Of a stretch of 64,000 nt of DNA, positions 1-36,129 are shown one piece after another (position 1 is the first letter of the stretch; each line of letters starts with the position of its first letter). Origin of the DNA: Apus apus (taxonomy: Eukaryota; Chordata; Aves; Apodiformes; Apodidae); contig NC_067282.1 in the NCBI RefSeq assembly GCF_020740795.1, positions 151,762,858 through 151,826,857 of the forward strand, written 5' to 3'. The translations under genes were made by a program, and so were the position numbers. The notes under the pieces were generated by a model. The model saw only the letters and a list, made by a program, of their open reading frames with translations, was not told where the DNA came from and made no database searches.

Positions 1-2985
1 TCTCTGAGTCCAGTTTTGGGAATTTTCTTTGCCCAGTTCACTGAGCTTAATGGCAAAAAAAGGTCAGACCATTACTCACCCTCCCCTTCTCAATTCCTAT
101 AGTAAGACAGAGGAGAGAGTATTCTCTGGTGCCTTATGCCACAGTGTGTGTTCGTGAACTAAATGCTTGCACAGGTTTAAACCCAGATGTGTTCCCAACC
201 TGCCAGAGTGGTGACACTGTCTGTGCCAACACATGGTGATCCCTGCTCCAACTGCCACTCTACAGTGCAACAATTCCCTAAGAGCAGCTCTGCAGCATCA
301 GTGATGCATCGTATGCTGTGTAGCCAACAGACTCATCAGGCTGCAATGCATGTACAGAGCACTGCAGTGCGTGTAGCTTTCCATAGGTTTGCACCACAGG
401 CCCGCTGGCTGCTGAACCAAGAAACTCACTTCACCCCCTGCTCTGTTTTCCTTAACTCTCTCTCAGCCCCATCCCCTGTCTACCCAGTGGCTGGCCACTT
501 TTTCCTGCCCTCTGTGCAATTGTCCCTGTGATTTAACTGGATACTTGGCAGGGCTGTGTGGCATTACACGGTCACACTGCCCCATGTAAGCTCTTGCTCA
601 CTGCTATCTCTCTGTTTCTGTGCATGTATTTTATATATAGTTATCATCAAAGCAGGAGGAACAGCCACTGGATTATTTTAATTTATTTCTCCTCTGTTCT
701 GTTGCTTGATTTGAATGGACCTTAACAAGGGCATGCTAGTTGCATCTCAGAACTATGTCTGGTGATGGTGTGCAAATCAGGCCTGTATTTAGCCCACACC
801 ACCAACTCATCGTAGTGTGTCAGTTAGTAACTCACCCCAGACTAACTTCTTTCTAAAGAGGATTTTCATGTACTATGGGGAATGCCATTGTCTAGGGGAT
901 TTCCATTAAATGTTGTGCTGTGTGTTGCAGAAAAGAAGGCTCTGGGGATAAGAGTGGTTTACCTTGGCCTCTTTACTTACTCATAGTATACCTCTTTAGA
1001 GTTTACTGACTAACCTTTCACACCTTGACCCTGGGGTGAGCAAGACTTGGAAGTGCTGGCCAGGGATGGAGGCTGGTGTTAATGGAGGAAGGTGTGCTCT
1101 GAATACAGACCATCTCTGACCCATGAGCAGCACTGGCACAGGGAAGTTTGGAGAAGAAGGCACTGAGAACAAGAGATGGACTTAAAGAGGCGCAAGAGGC
1201 TGAGGGGCTGTGCGTGAGAGGAGGAAAGGGGGACAGGGTGGACCTTTGATACAAGAAAGAAGAAAACTAAGGCAGGGCAGATTTCTTGGAGGCCAAGATA
1301 AGGGGCTAAGTGCTGCCACCCAAATACTGCATTCATATCAGAAAGCCACACTCCTCACCTCCTTTCTCTGCTGGAGCTGTGACCAGTACGGACAGGGTCC
1401 TGCATCTCTTGCACACCAGAGTGCAGGGCAGGGCTCTCAAGTTTGTCATGGTTTGACTCAGAGCCAAAAGTAGGAAGGCAACAGTCCTTCATCCCAGAGC
1501 TGTGTTCACTGTGTGATGCTTCAGCTCAGGTCAGTGTTAGTCTGAGCATCTTTGATGCACCACTGCTCAGTGGAGACTGGTCCAAGGGCTGCGATTTAAT
1601 TTGGGCCAAAGTCTGCTCCATATAGGTGGACAAAAATAGTTTTTCATCTTCTCCCTGTTACTGGTCACTGTAGTGCTGGCCAGCTCCTGATATAAATTCA
1701 TGGAGATCCAGACTTACTTGAATTTATACCCTGCAGCAGCTGATTTGTTCCTGTGCTTAAATTAGCTGGAGGTCAGCAATCTGGAAACCTTTTCTGTATT
1801 ACCCTCTCTTCCCCTCCTCCTCTTTGCACTCCTCCACAGAAGGAGCAAAGTACACACTTAGACCTTTGTGAAAGAAGTCCTGGGTCATTTGGGGGAAGGG
1901 TGAAGCTGCCTTAATGGTCTGTAGTAATAAAAGGGAGCAATTTGTAAGTAAAAGAAGAGGGAAGGATGAGAAGAAAAAGACTATAAACCATAATGTTTCT
2001 TTTTATCCACCCTCTTCCCTCAATAAACACCCACCTGAAAAGACACAAACACCTAGGTGCAAAATCAATAAAGTGTCTGCAAGGCACCACGGTGTCTCTG
2101 CAGTGCTGCATTGCCCTGGCAAGGAAGAGCCAGGAAGCTGCTTAGGTGAAGGAAAGCTTTTGGCCACATTCAGGTGAAACCTCAGCCTTTCCTTTCCATT
2201 CTCAATATGCTCGAGCTGCTGGCAAGCACGGCTGTGCTTATTAGATGGGAGTGGGAAAAGCTGAGCTGCTGGAGAGGGAGCTCATTCAGGTTGTGTCCAT
2301 GCCAGGGAGTGCATTTGAATAGAGTCCCATGGGGCGTGACTTGCTGAGCTCCAGGCTCGGCCTGACAGGAGCGAGTGGCAGAGGCAGGGCTAGATTCCTT
2401 ACAGCAGGATTGGCACATTGGCCTCAGCGGGTGATACCTGCCTGGGGCAGAGGTAAAACTCCACACAGAGCTAAGCTGAAATCTGAGCACTTCGTTGTCC
2501 AGAGACAAAGAGGGATGGCAGGAGCACAGGGGAAGGACACAAGGGGTCTTTATCATGGTTAGTGCTAGTAGGGTAGCACGGGGGAGTTTGCTGAGTCAGC
2601 AGCTCCTCTGAGCTGGAAGAAAAATTAATCCTGCCCCCTGCCAGCACTTCATGCAGATCCAGGACACAGTTCCCAGGAAGTGTCTCTACATATGTTCGCA
2701 AGAAGGCAACTGTCTACACAGTTTGCAGCAAGAACATTGTGGCAACTGCTGCAGCATTGAGCTGTGAGCCTGGGGTAATGGATTTCCTGGAGGGAAAGCT
2801 GTGGAGTACAGTACATCTGCTAACTGCCAGGGAGCGGGCTGTTCTTCCTGACTCCAAGAAAGCCTGCAGGCAAGACCGGAGACTGGAAGCAGGCAGACTA
2901 CCAGCTGCAGGGCTGGGGTCGTGTAGTCCAGTGCAACCCACTTCATTCAACAACGTCCTTGTTGCAGGGACAGTGGGCTGGGCAA
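1..2985. other. Intergenic DNA upstream of KCTD17, no gene recognised
   Basis: All open frames here are short (124 codons or fewer), lack family motifs and do not chain through plausible splice sites. An AATAAA lies near 2020 on the + strand, so the far 3' UTR of an upstream + strand gene cannot be excluded. In mammals MPST and TST lie on this side, but none of their sequence is visible. Confidence 0.5.
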
Positions 2986-3409
2986 ACTACAGTTCCCAGC
3001 AACCTTTTGTGCAAACTACAGTTCCCAGAACCTTTTAATGAGCCAGAAGGGGGGGGGGGGGATGTGTCTGTGGAAATACGTGCCGGAGGTTTTTGCGTTA
3101 CACCCCGCACCTCCGAGCTGCTGGCCGGCTGTTGGTTAGTGAGAACAGGAACAGTGGAAAAGCCAGGGAGGCTCAGCACTGTGGGGCTGTGGTTGTGCCC
3201 GCCTCTAATAGCCGCAGCGATATCCTCCAGCACAGGGCACACTTACCTCCCCTTGGGACCCCCGGGCAGGTCAGAGGAAAGACCCTGCCCCCCAGAAAAC
3301 ACCACTGCTGCGGACGGAGAGGCAGATAAACTACAGATCCCGGCATTCTCCGGCGGGCAGCACCTGCGGCAGTCCCTGCACGCCGAAGGAAGAGGGGAGG
3401 AGGATAAGG
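2986..3409 (+). promoter_or_regulatory. KCTD17: KCTD17 promoter and 5' UTR region with three ACTACAnnTCCC motifs
   Basis: ACTACAGTTCCCAG occurs at 2986-2999 and 3015-3028, and ACTACAGATCCCGG at 3330-3343. This matches the published ZNF143/THAP11 (SBS2-like) promoter element. The first two copies lie in a tandem duplication with a unit of about 29 bp. CpG density rises after about 3070 and continues through coding exon 1, and no TATA box is evident. The transcription start cannot be placed from sequence. A 13-base G run at 3049-3061 sits between the motifs and may vary in length or be misassembled. Confidence 0.65.
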
Positions 3410-9972
<6,563 letters not shown>

Positions 9973-10645
9973 GGATGTGATCCTGACACTCCACTCCTGC
10001 CTTTTAATTTCTGGTTTATATCTTTATTTTTGTACTGCAGTGTACAGCAGCCCCTTGCCTCCCAGTGACACTCCCCAGCCCCCTTCACTCTTCACATATA
10101 GCCCTTCTTTTTTTACAAACTCACCTCGGAGGCCTGAGCCCCAGCCCTGGAGGAGGACAGATGCTCCGAGGAGCCCCTGGGCTGCTGCAAGGGCAGGAGC
10201 CCAGGGCCCCCTGCCACGCGTAGCAGGCTGGCTTTCCTTAATGTCACAGTGGCCCCTGCTGGGGACATCAGGGATCAGCCACTGCAGCCTGAACCCCCTG
10301 GATGTGACTGGGGCCTCGAGGTCGTGGCAGCTGCAGTAGGACGAGACCTTGCCCTTTCGGGCTTGCAGGCAGCTGGTCTGGGCTTGTGGCCAGAGGGCAA
10401 ATGCGGAACCGCTGCCCTGCGCTGGGCTGCCTGCAGTGCTCTCGGGGTGTTCCTGTGCTGGGTACCATGCTCCTGTCCCCCGAAGCAGCTCTATGTTGGC
10501 AGGGTGAGGAGGCTGACAGGGCTGCCTGGGTACTGGGAACACGCCAGCCTCGGATGGCATGTCTGCTAGCGTGGGGAGACCCCTGCGCCGGGAAGCGGGT
10601 CGTTGGCTTCATGCTCTGTCTGAGGACACCAGGTTGTAACTCCTC

Positions 10646-10651
10646 AATAAA
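10646..10651 (+). terminator. KCTD17: Probable KCTD17 poly(A) signal AATAAA
   Basis: AATAAA lies about 670 bases after the proposed KCTD17 stop, with a TG/T-rich stretch downstream (CTGTTCCTCTTCG). No other gene on this strand could use it. Confidence 0.55.
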
Positions 10652-10671
10652 ATTCGCAGTCTGTTCCTCTT

Positions 10672-11004
10672 CGCCGCCTTCTCCTTTCAAGTGGCAGAAA
10701 TGTGTTGCTGGTAGAAGTGGCTGGGAGCTGGAGAAGAGTGTGGGTTCATCAGAAGCAGGTGCATCAGTGCTGCATCCCCACTGCAGGCAGCTGGGCCACA
10801 CAGCAGGTTTGCTTATTGGTATCTATGCCCCTAAATCATAACAGTAAGTGAGGATTACCTGTCTAGCTGCCTATTGACCCCCCTGTGCCTGGGACACAGC
10901 TGGGAGGGAGGGCAGGAAACTTTTGCCAGTGCCAGGACTGGGGAGTGGCCCAAAAGATAGAAATCCCAAGGTTATTTTTGTCAGAGTAAGGTAAACTATA
11001 GCCA
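10672..11004. other. Spacer between the convergent KCTD17 and TMPRSS6 transcripts
   Basis: About 330 bases lie between the two inferred cleavage sites. No open frame, repeat or RNA gene was recognised. Confidence 0.4.
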
Positions 11005-11018
11005 AAAAAGGCCTCACA

Positions 11019-11029
11019 TTTATTTTATT
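11019..11029 (-). terminator. TMPRSS6: Two overlapping AATAAA poly(A) signals, probable TMPRSS6 end
   Basis: On the - strand the sequence reads AATAAAATAAA, two overlapping signals about 950 bases past the TMPRSS6 stop. They would give a 3' UTR of about 1 kb. A TG/TA-rich tract with an 18-base perfect palindrome (11064-11081) lies just upstream in the transcript. Confidence 0.5.
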
Positions 11030-11976
11030 TCTAATTCCAGAGTGTGTGTGTATATGTAGAGATACACATATATATATGTGTGTAGATACATATTTATCTT
11101 TAGAAAAAAATCCAAACCCATGGCAGTCACCATTTAAGCACTGTGCCCTTAAGCTTTCTCCTTCACTACCTGGCTTAGCTAAGATAGGAGATGGAAGCCG
11201 TTGAGATGCCCTCATTTTAAAGGTATTCAGAAGGGCTGAGGGAAAGGGACAGGAGACTGCTCCCGTGTTTCTAACGAGGGGCTGGGCCCTCCCTTTGCCT
11301 GAGGGAGCCCGAGTGCAGCAGTGGGGGCTGGGTGCTGCTCCAGCAGGGAGGCAGGATGTGCTTGGGGGTGTTATGCTGGTCTCATGCCTGGGAGTCAGTG
11401 AGATGTGAAGAGTTGCTTGGCTGAGCTCAACAGCACACTGAGCAGCACACGCCAGCTAAGAAAAGAAGCATTAGGGAGATGGAAGAGGAGGAGTGATGGG
11501 AGGGGAAGAGGGAAGAAGGACTGAGCAGCAGGAAGGAAGAGGGAGGCAGATTGATTTCACAGTTGCTGGAATCTCTAACTACATCAGTCATTCTCTTTCA
11601 GCATGTTACAGCATAAGATTGTGGCTGAATCACATGGTTCATGGAAAGTTCAGCTCCCCTTACTCCTTTCCTCAGAAACCATCAACTTGAGACTGTTATT
11701 GTGTGTCATGCCCCCACCCCCTACTGCCAAATTTTTTGGATGGGTGGCCTAAAAACACCTTAGGATGCTCCTTGGGAAGCACTGAGGGGGAAGAGGGTTT
11801 GCCTGCTTTTCTCTACAATCCCTAGTGCAAGCTTTTTTTTTACCCAGCTCAGAAGAGCATCCTGGGTCTGACAACATCCCACACAGAAATTGTCTCTGAG
11901 AGGCAAATGAGCAAGATCAGGAATGAGTGCCATGTGAGTGTAGGTCTCATGGGGAGAAGGCAGAGATGCACTTTTC

Positions 11977-29627
<17,651 letters not shown>

Positions 29628-29647
29628 CAGGAGCACCTAGTGACACA

Positions 29648-30077
29648 AAGATGATGAACGGAGTGGAACATCTCCATTATGAGGAAAGGCTGAGGGAGCT
29701 GGATCTCTTTAGTTTGGAGAAGAGGAGACTGAGTGGCCACCTTGTCAATGTTTACAAATATGTTAAGGGCAATGCCTAGAGGATGGAGCCAGGTTTTTTC
29801 AGTGATGTCTATTGATAGGACAGGGGGCAATGGGTGCAAACTGGAGCATAGGAGGTTCCATGTAAACATCAGAAAAAACTTCTTTACTGTGAGAGTGACA
29901 GAGCCCTGGAACAGGCTGCCCAGAGAGGCTGTGGAGTCTCCTTCACTGGAGACATTCAAAACCCACCTGGACACGTTCCTGTGTGATGTGCTCTGGGTGA
30001 TCCTGCTCTGGCAGAGGGTTTGGACTAGATGATTTCTCAAGGTCCCTTCCAACCCCTAAGATTCTGTGATTCTGTGA
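29648..30077 (+). mobile_element. 5'-truncated CR1 LINE next to TMPRSS6 exon 1
   Basis: Translation of parts matches the CR1 ORF2 C-terminus ([42 protein letters not shown]). The element ends with the typical tail GATTCTGTGATTCTGTGA. An 8-base direct repeat GTGACACA flanks it at 29640-29647 and 30074-30081 and is a possible target-site duplication. It is inserted opposite in sense to TMPRSS6 and ends within about 15 bases of coding exon 1. Confidence 0.92.
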
Positions 30078-30081
30078 CACA

Positions 30082-33000
30082 GCACACCGTGGTCAGGCTG
30101 GGTTTTCTGCATCCCTTTCCATCTGCCTCTGGAGGTGCTCTGCCACCTCTGTGCTCCTCTCCCAAGAGCTATAGCCCTGAGAGATCTGTGTGCTAACCAT
30201 CACAGGCTTTGCTCAGTGCAAATGTGAATAAAACTCCAAATTCAGTAGGACAGAGGCTTCCAGAACACTGTCCTGTTTAGGCCTCCTGAGTAATCCCTCA
30301 TTTTTCAAAGGCCTTTGCTCCTGCCAAAACCACAAATGAGTACAATAATGATTTTCTCCAGAGATAAAACTGTTGTCCTCCCAGGCTGGGAATGGTTTTA
30401 AAACCGGTACTTTATTGACCTAGAAATCAATGCAATGCAATGCAATGCACACAGAAGCTGCACGCAACAGCCACGGCCTGGGAGCCTGAAGTTGCACTTT
30501 GCCTGCTTTGCCATTTTGCTCTCGGTCTCTAAAAGCAAGCCAACCTTGCCATTCCCACCAGACCACACATCCCAGGGTTAAGCCCATGCTGGCACTGACT
30601 TGCTAGATGAGCTAGTGAGGGGAGGGCACCTGAACAACATTCAACCATCCATCATCCTCTGCCTGTTCCAGGGGGTACCTTTTGTCTTCCTTTGCCCCTC
30701 ATCTACCCCAGGCTGATTCCTTTGCTTCCTCCTGAGTGCTCTTCTGCCAGCCCCCAACTCCGAGGGTAAAAGATGTCATGGCCCAAGGGAGCCACATTAT
30801 TCCTAGTTATCTGAGACACCTTCCTTCTCCTGTCCTCTGCTATCACCCAGTACACACCTGCCCCCAAATGTGCTCCCCATTTCTGTGGCTGGAGAGGAAA
30901 GGGATGTGAATGCATCCACATGGGAGGGCACAGAGGTCTTGGGGCATGTCTGTGTCCTGTCTACCTGTCTGTGAGTTGTCTTCGCACCCAGTGGTGCGTG
31001 TGACTGTGTGGACTTGAATGCACAGGAGGGACTTGTTGCAACTGTGGGGAGAGATGGTTGGCCTCACACCCATTTTAGCCCATTTGGATACTCTGGAGCA
31101 TTCTCACTATAGGAGTGAGTGGGCTTCTTGGTCTCCTTGCTTTCCCCCAGTTACTGAGCCTCAGGCCCTCCAGGCTGCCTTGCAATATATGTGGAAACAT
31201 GCTTACAGAACAGGTAAGCACCAGGTAACCCACTCAGGAACATTAAGCCCAGCCCAGTGAACATCAGCACTTGGACAATCAGCCACATATCTGCTTGTTC
31301 TAAAGCGCCCTTTCAGAGAGGTAGGTGGCACAAACAGGCCCAGCACAGACTGCCTTCCCTTGCTTCTTGTGGGTCACCTTTCTGTGCAACCCCTGAGAGG
31401 GATCTCTTCCCTGATGAACCAGGGTGGGCAGTCCAGGAGAGCAAGGGCACTTCTCTGCGCTCACAGCATCCCTTCAGAAACAGCAGGCAAAAGCAAAGAA
31501 CCGCAGATGGAGGGGTGGAGGGAGGAGGGCAGGAAGCAGCAGCAGAAGAGCTTCTTTGTTAGAAGATTTGATGGTAGGCACCGGGGTTTCCCCCAGAGCA
31601 GACCAACCTTTGAAACCTGCTGCCACCCATGAGGCCTGGCCCACACCCCCCTGTGCAAGCCACCTCACACATGCATGGAGGGGGGAGAGAGGAGTACATC
31701 TATTTACCCAAGCTCAAGGTCTCCTCAGCAATCAATAACCTGCTTCCATGTCCCTTCAGTTTGTCCTTTGTCCTGCTGTGATGGGTCAGTGCACCCCCTC
31801 CAACAGGGTGGGTTTTTTTTCCTGAAATTGAGGTTTCAGTGCCTTGCAGGAGGAAAAGATCTGTGGGCTGAGAAGGAAGAGCCTGGAAGAAGTCAGGGTA
31901 GGAACACCTCCAGCTGAGCAGAGAAGAACAAGCCAGGAGGCTGGTGCAGTTAGCCTGCGTTGTCCTCCTCGGGGGACAGGGAGTTGCTGAGCAACTGCTG
32001 TATTTCTTAGCCTTGGTCCCGTTGGAGGGAAAGGCAAAACACAGGGTGTGTGCTCCCCAGCACAGGGATGGAGCAGACACTGGCTAGCAGGTACAGCTCG
32101 CTTGAAGAAGGGAAGATGGCAGTTGACAGCAGGTCCAGTCACCACAGCAGTCATGCAGATGAAAGCGAAGGACGATGTCTCTCAGTACCGACCTGCAAGA
32201 CGCCCCCTGCTCTTCTTGCACTTCTTCCTGGCCAGAATCCTGATGCTGGGCTCCCCACACTCTGTTGCACCACCACTTGCTCCTCCCTGCTGCATCTGCT
32301 CCTTCTTCTAACCCCGGGTCCTCCTCACCTACCTTGCCTGCACCACCTTCTGCTTACAGCCCTGCAGCTATGTACGTGCCTCTTGTTTTTCACAAAAAGC
32401 AACTACCCTCCAGCTAGAGCAGAGTAAATAGAGTTATTCTGTCAATAAATGGCTGGGGCATGGGGACACGGACAACTCTTGACCTGGGGCTGAGCTCCAG
32501 CCAGTGGCAGTGAACTGGGACTGAGCTCATTTGGACCAGGGCTCAGTTGGGCTCATTTTGGCAGCTGGGCAGGTATATCTCTTTTCAGCTCTGCCACTGG
32601 CTCAGGTCTAGTCTGGGACTGCATGAAGACCAAAAGCCATTGCTATAGTTGCTTCGTGGTGGATTCCAGCAGATAAACATTATAGATGGATGAAAAGCTG
32701 TAGTATTTACTGGGAATGTGTTGGTGTGATTATCCTGGCTAACTCGGTGTCGTACGTATGGGAAAGTGGGGCATGCAGTGACAGTAAGAAATGCTTTAAG
32801 AACTGCTCAAGAGATTTAAGAGACCAGATTTCACTTTTAAAAGTGACTTTGAGCCACAAATTCTGCAGTTAACTGGGTACCAGCTGCATCTTTAGGCTTA
32901 TATGTATACATATATGGCTTTCCCAAGCTTATGCTATGAGGGCTTGCCACAGTGTGTCAGAACCCAGCTGAGGGTATTTACTGACGCCAGAGACCTTGTA

Positions 33001-35424
33001 TCCCTCTTTCTTGGAAGGAAGCATCTTCCTTCTCTGGTGTTTTCAGCAGAAAAAAAAATATAGAATCTCAATCTGATCTATCTAAGCAAGCATACCACAT
33101 CAGTCACCGCAGGCTTTTGAATCAAACAAGGACCCAAAACCTTGATCAGATGTGACTTCAGAAGAATTCCTTTACTGCAAGTACCCTTTACTTTCTGCTT
33201 CTTCACAGCAGAAAAAAGGGAAGGGATGTGGGAGTGGACTGAGACTGATGTCGCCTATTTATGAACAAGGTAGCTTGGAAGGAGGGAGATGGGAGATATG
33301 ACAGCTATCTTTGCTGTCTCCGGGCTTAAGATACAGAGAGGATTCATATTTGTGGCTGTAAGCTCGGTATTTTCCACACAGTGCTGGTGTTCAGCTTTGG
33401 TTTGCCTCTGGTACTGCTGGACGCTGTCATAGCCCCTTTCTGTGGCTTTGTGAACCATGCGTTCACATTGTCTTGAGAGGGGACCACTCCCCGTGTGACA
33501 TTTCCAACAAGCTCTTGGGGACCCGACAGAGAAAGGGCCCTGTACCACTGAAACTGTTGTGCCTTTGCTATTCATGACCTGGGTTACTCACATATGAGAC
33601 CACATGATCTTGTCTTCCTGGAAGAAAGGTCCGGTTATCGCCAGATCTGATGTTGAGCGCTTCCTGCCGCAGTGTGTCACACATTCACACCCAGCGTGGC
33701 TGCCAGTGCAGTGCTAACAGCCTGCCAGCTCCGAAGCTGTCAGCATTTTCACTAAAGGGGGTGGTGGTGGTGGAACCCAGAGCCAGCAGGATGGTCCTCA
33801 GGGACTTGCAGCAGGATCGCTTCCAACTCTGCATTCTGGTTTAGGTGGCTGAGTTCCCTGGGGAAGGGAGCAGGAGGGAGGGCTACAGGTATGTTAGTCT
33901 GAGCAAAGCTTTGCTTAGTTGTCTGTTTAGAAAAGCTGTTAATCCTTTTCCCCCAGCCCAAAGGACAGGAAAACACTGTAGATTCCTTAATATTTATTTT
34001 ATTTACAAAGAGGTAATTTTTTTCTTTTGTACTCAGCAGCAAGAATAATTGAGATGCTTATGAAATCCACATTGGGACAGTATAACAATCAGTACAACCA
34101 GGATCCTTGGTCCATGTCAGATAGGAAATTGCTCATTAGGGCAAGGGATTCAGTGTCTCTTTTTGAAGAGTCCACCTGGGATGATTCTAAAAGTACAGCT
34201 AACTGCTAAGCAAGCCAGGTGTTGTCTGGGAAGCTGTGGAATCTTCTTCCCCTGCTGTATCCTGGAGGCAACAGAGCAATTCCCTTCTTGAGGCAAGTGA
34301 AGAAGCTGATGACAAGCAAGGTATAGCTCCCCCAGCCCTTTCAGCTGCAGACAGACTCAACTCCTTTGAGCAGCTTTTTTGAGGTGAAACCCAAGTCAGT
34401 GGGTGACCCCATAGCTGGGACCCATAATGACATTCAGGTTGCATAATGCAAGGTCAAGTAACAGTGTGCAAGCAGGACAAAAAGGAAGCTCCGTGCTTGT
34501 ACAGATAGAGGTAGGGAAGAGTTGGTTCTGGGTGATACTCACAGGGGTGACAGAAGTACCAACACTTCTTATACCCTTGACCTTTTTGTTATAAAAACTC
34601 TTAGAAAAAAGATCTTTAGCACAGGGCTGGTATTTTCCCACTGCTGAATAGACCAGAAATATGGCAAGAAAGCAGACAGCCAGTGCAGATGTTCAATGCA
34701 AGGATGGATGTAACCAGAAGAGCTTCTCTTCCTTTGTCTTGCCACTTTTCTTCTGTGATGTGCTACTTTTTCTTAACTCAGAGGAGCAAATGAAGAGTAA
34801 AAGGTGGGTTGTTGTTTTGTGTTGGTTTTTTTTTTTTTTAAAAGAAAGTTGTCTTTGCTATCCCCATTCTTTGTGAGTGGATTGAGGTTTTCTTTTCAGC
34901 AAAGGTGCTGATTCGTGGTTTAGTTTTCTGGGCTCATTCACCACATCTTTGCCACTAATTAGGCAATGGTTTCCCTTGAGCAATGGAAGGAATGGGTAGC
35001 ACCGTTGCGATGTTTTCCACTAATACAGGATGTGGGATGAACTATTCTGCAATCAGCTTATCACAGTCAAATAAATGTATTTTGCCAGCAGGGCAGAGAG
35101 GCTTTCGATTTCATGAAAAATATTGCAGCAAGAATGGGAAATTGTGCACGTTCTTTTCACTGCCATCATCAGACCTGGGGAAAATGGAGGAGGGGGGGAA
35201 GAAGGGGATTTCCTCAGTATTTTTAACCCAATAATGGGGATTTCTTTCTTACACTGCATTGCTTAGACAGCTGATACGGTTGTTGCTCTGAGCCGACCTT
35301 AGAGACTCCAGTCTAAAGCTGGACTGAGTAGCTCAGAACATAATCTCTGATTAAAACTTGAAGTGAGGAAAACATAAAAATTAAATACACCCTTGCTCAG
35401 TCAGGAGGAGATGTCTTCCTCCAT
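30082..35424. other. Intergenic DNA between TMPRSS6 and IL2RB
   Basis: No coding exon was recognised. It holds an (AATGC)n stretch at 30426-30449 and a 14-base T run at 34826-34839. Noncoding 5' exons or the promoter of TMPRSS6 should lie in the first part but cannot be fixed by sequence alone. Confidence 0.45.
30426..30449. repeat. (AATGC)n microsatellite
   Basis: About four tandem AATGC units in the presumed upstream region of TMPRSS6. Confidence 0.85.
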
Positions 35425-35430
35425 TTTATT
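35425..35430 (-). terminator. IL2RB: Candidate IL2RB poly(A) signal
   Basis: AATAAA on the - strand about 700 bases past the IL2RB stop, the nearest exact signal I saw. A variant signal closer to the stop cannot be excluded. Confidence 0.4.
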
Positions 35431-36129
35431 ATTGGCCTCAGCACTGACTGGCAGTGCTACTGTCTCTTGTACAAAGTTTCATATACACTTACTTAGGCAT
35501 TTCTTTCTCTCATTAGAGGTTATTTAGGCTGGGATAATGCAAAGGGACCTGATAGCTGAGTGCTATTTTATAGCAAGATGAGGAGTGTGGAAGGGCTTGC
35601 ACAGCCTCCTACCAGGAACTGGGCTGGAAAAATCACTCTGGTGAGGTTTGGGATGGCACTTGAGCAGTGTAGGAAGGGGTTTCTATGCCATCAGACCCAG
35701 TAATAGCAGAGAAACAGGTTCAGTTGTGAAGGTGAGTTCTTGTTGGCCCTTATATCCAAGAATCAGGTTTCTGTGTCTCTGTTAGCTGTGTAGCCACTAA
35801 ACAGCCTTAATGTTCCTTCAGCATTATCTCTGTGTTGCTTTACTGTCCACTAGCCAAGTTCTCCATGTCCTCTCATTTCCAGCAGTCTGTTTCACTAACC
35901 CTTTACCTGAGGAACTAGTGCTACCCACGTAGCCATCCATGAATTTACACCTTGTCCATCCTATCCCTTTTCTGGTCTTGCAGCCCTCTGCAGTAACTGT
36001 GTTCTCCAGCCTTGTTAAAGAAAGAATAGTCCAAATGGGTTTGATGTTGAAGTGACATTCATGTCCTGAATACAAAAAGTTCCCTGAAGAGAAGGCCTTT
36101 CCCACCCATGAATTTCCTTCTGGTAGATC

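Noticed and set aside
10024-10560. 178-codon - strand open frame
   Set aside because: Antisense to the inferred KCTD17 3' UTR, no motif and no fitting splice sites.
29634-29636. Upstream in-frame GTG as TMPRSS6 start
   Set aside because: A nuclear vertebrate gene is expected to use ATG, and an ATG follows at 29627. GTG directly follows an acceptor-like AG.
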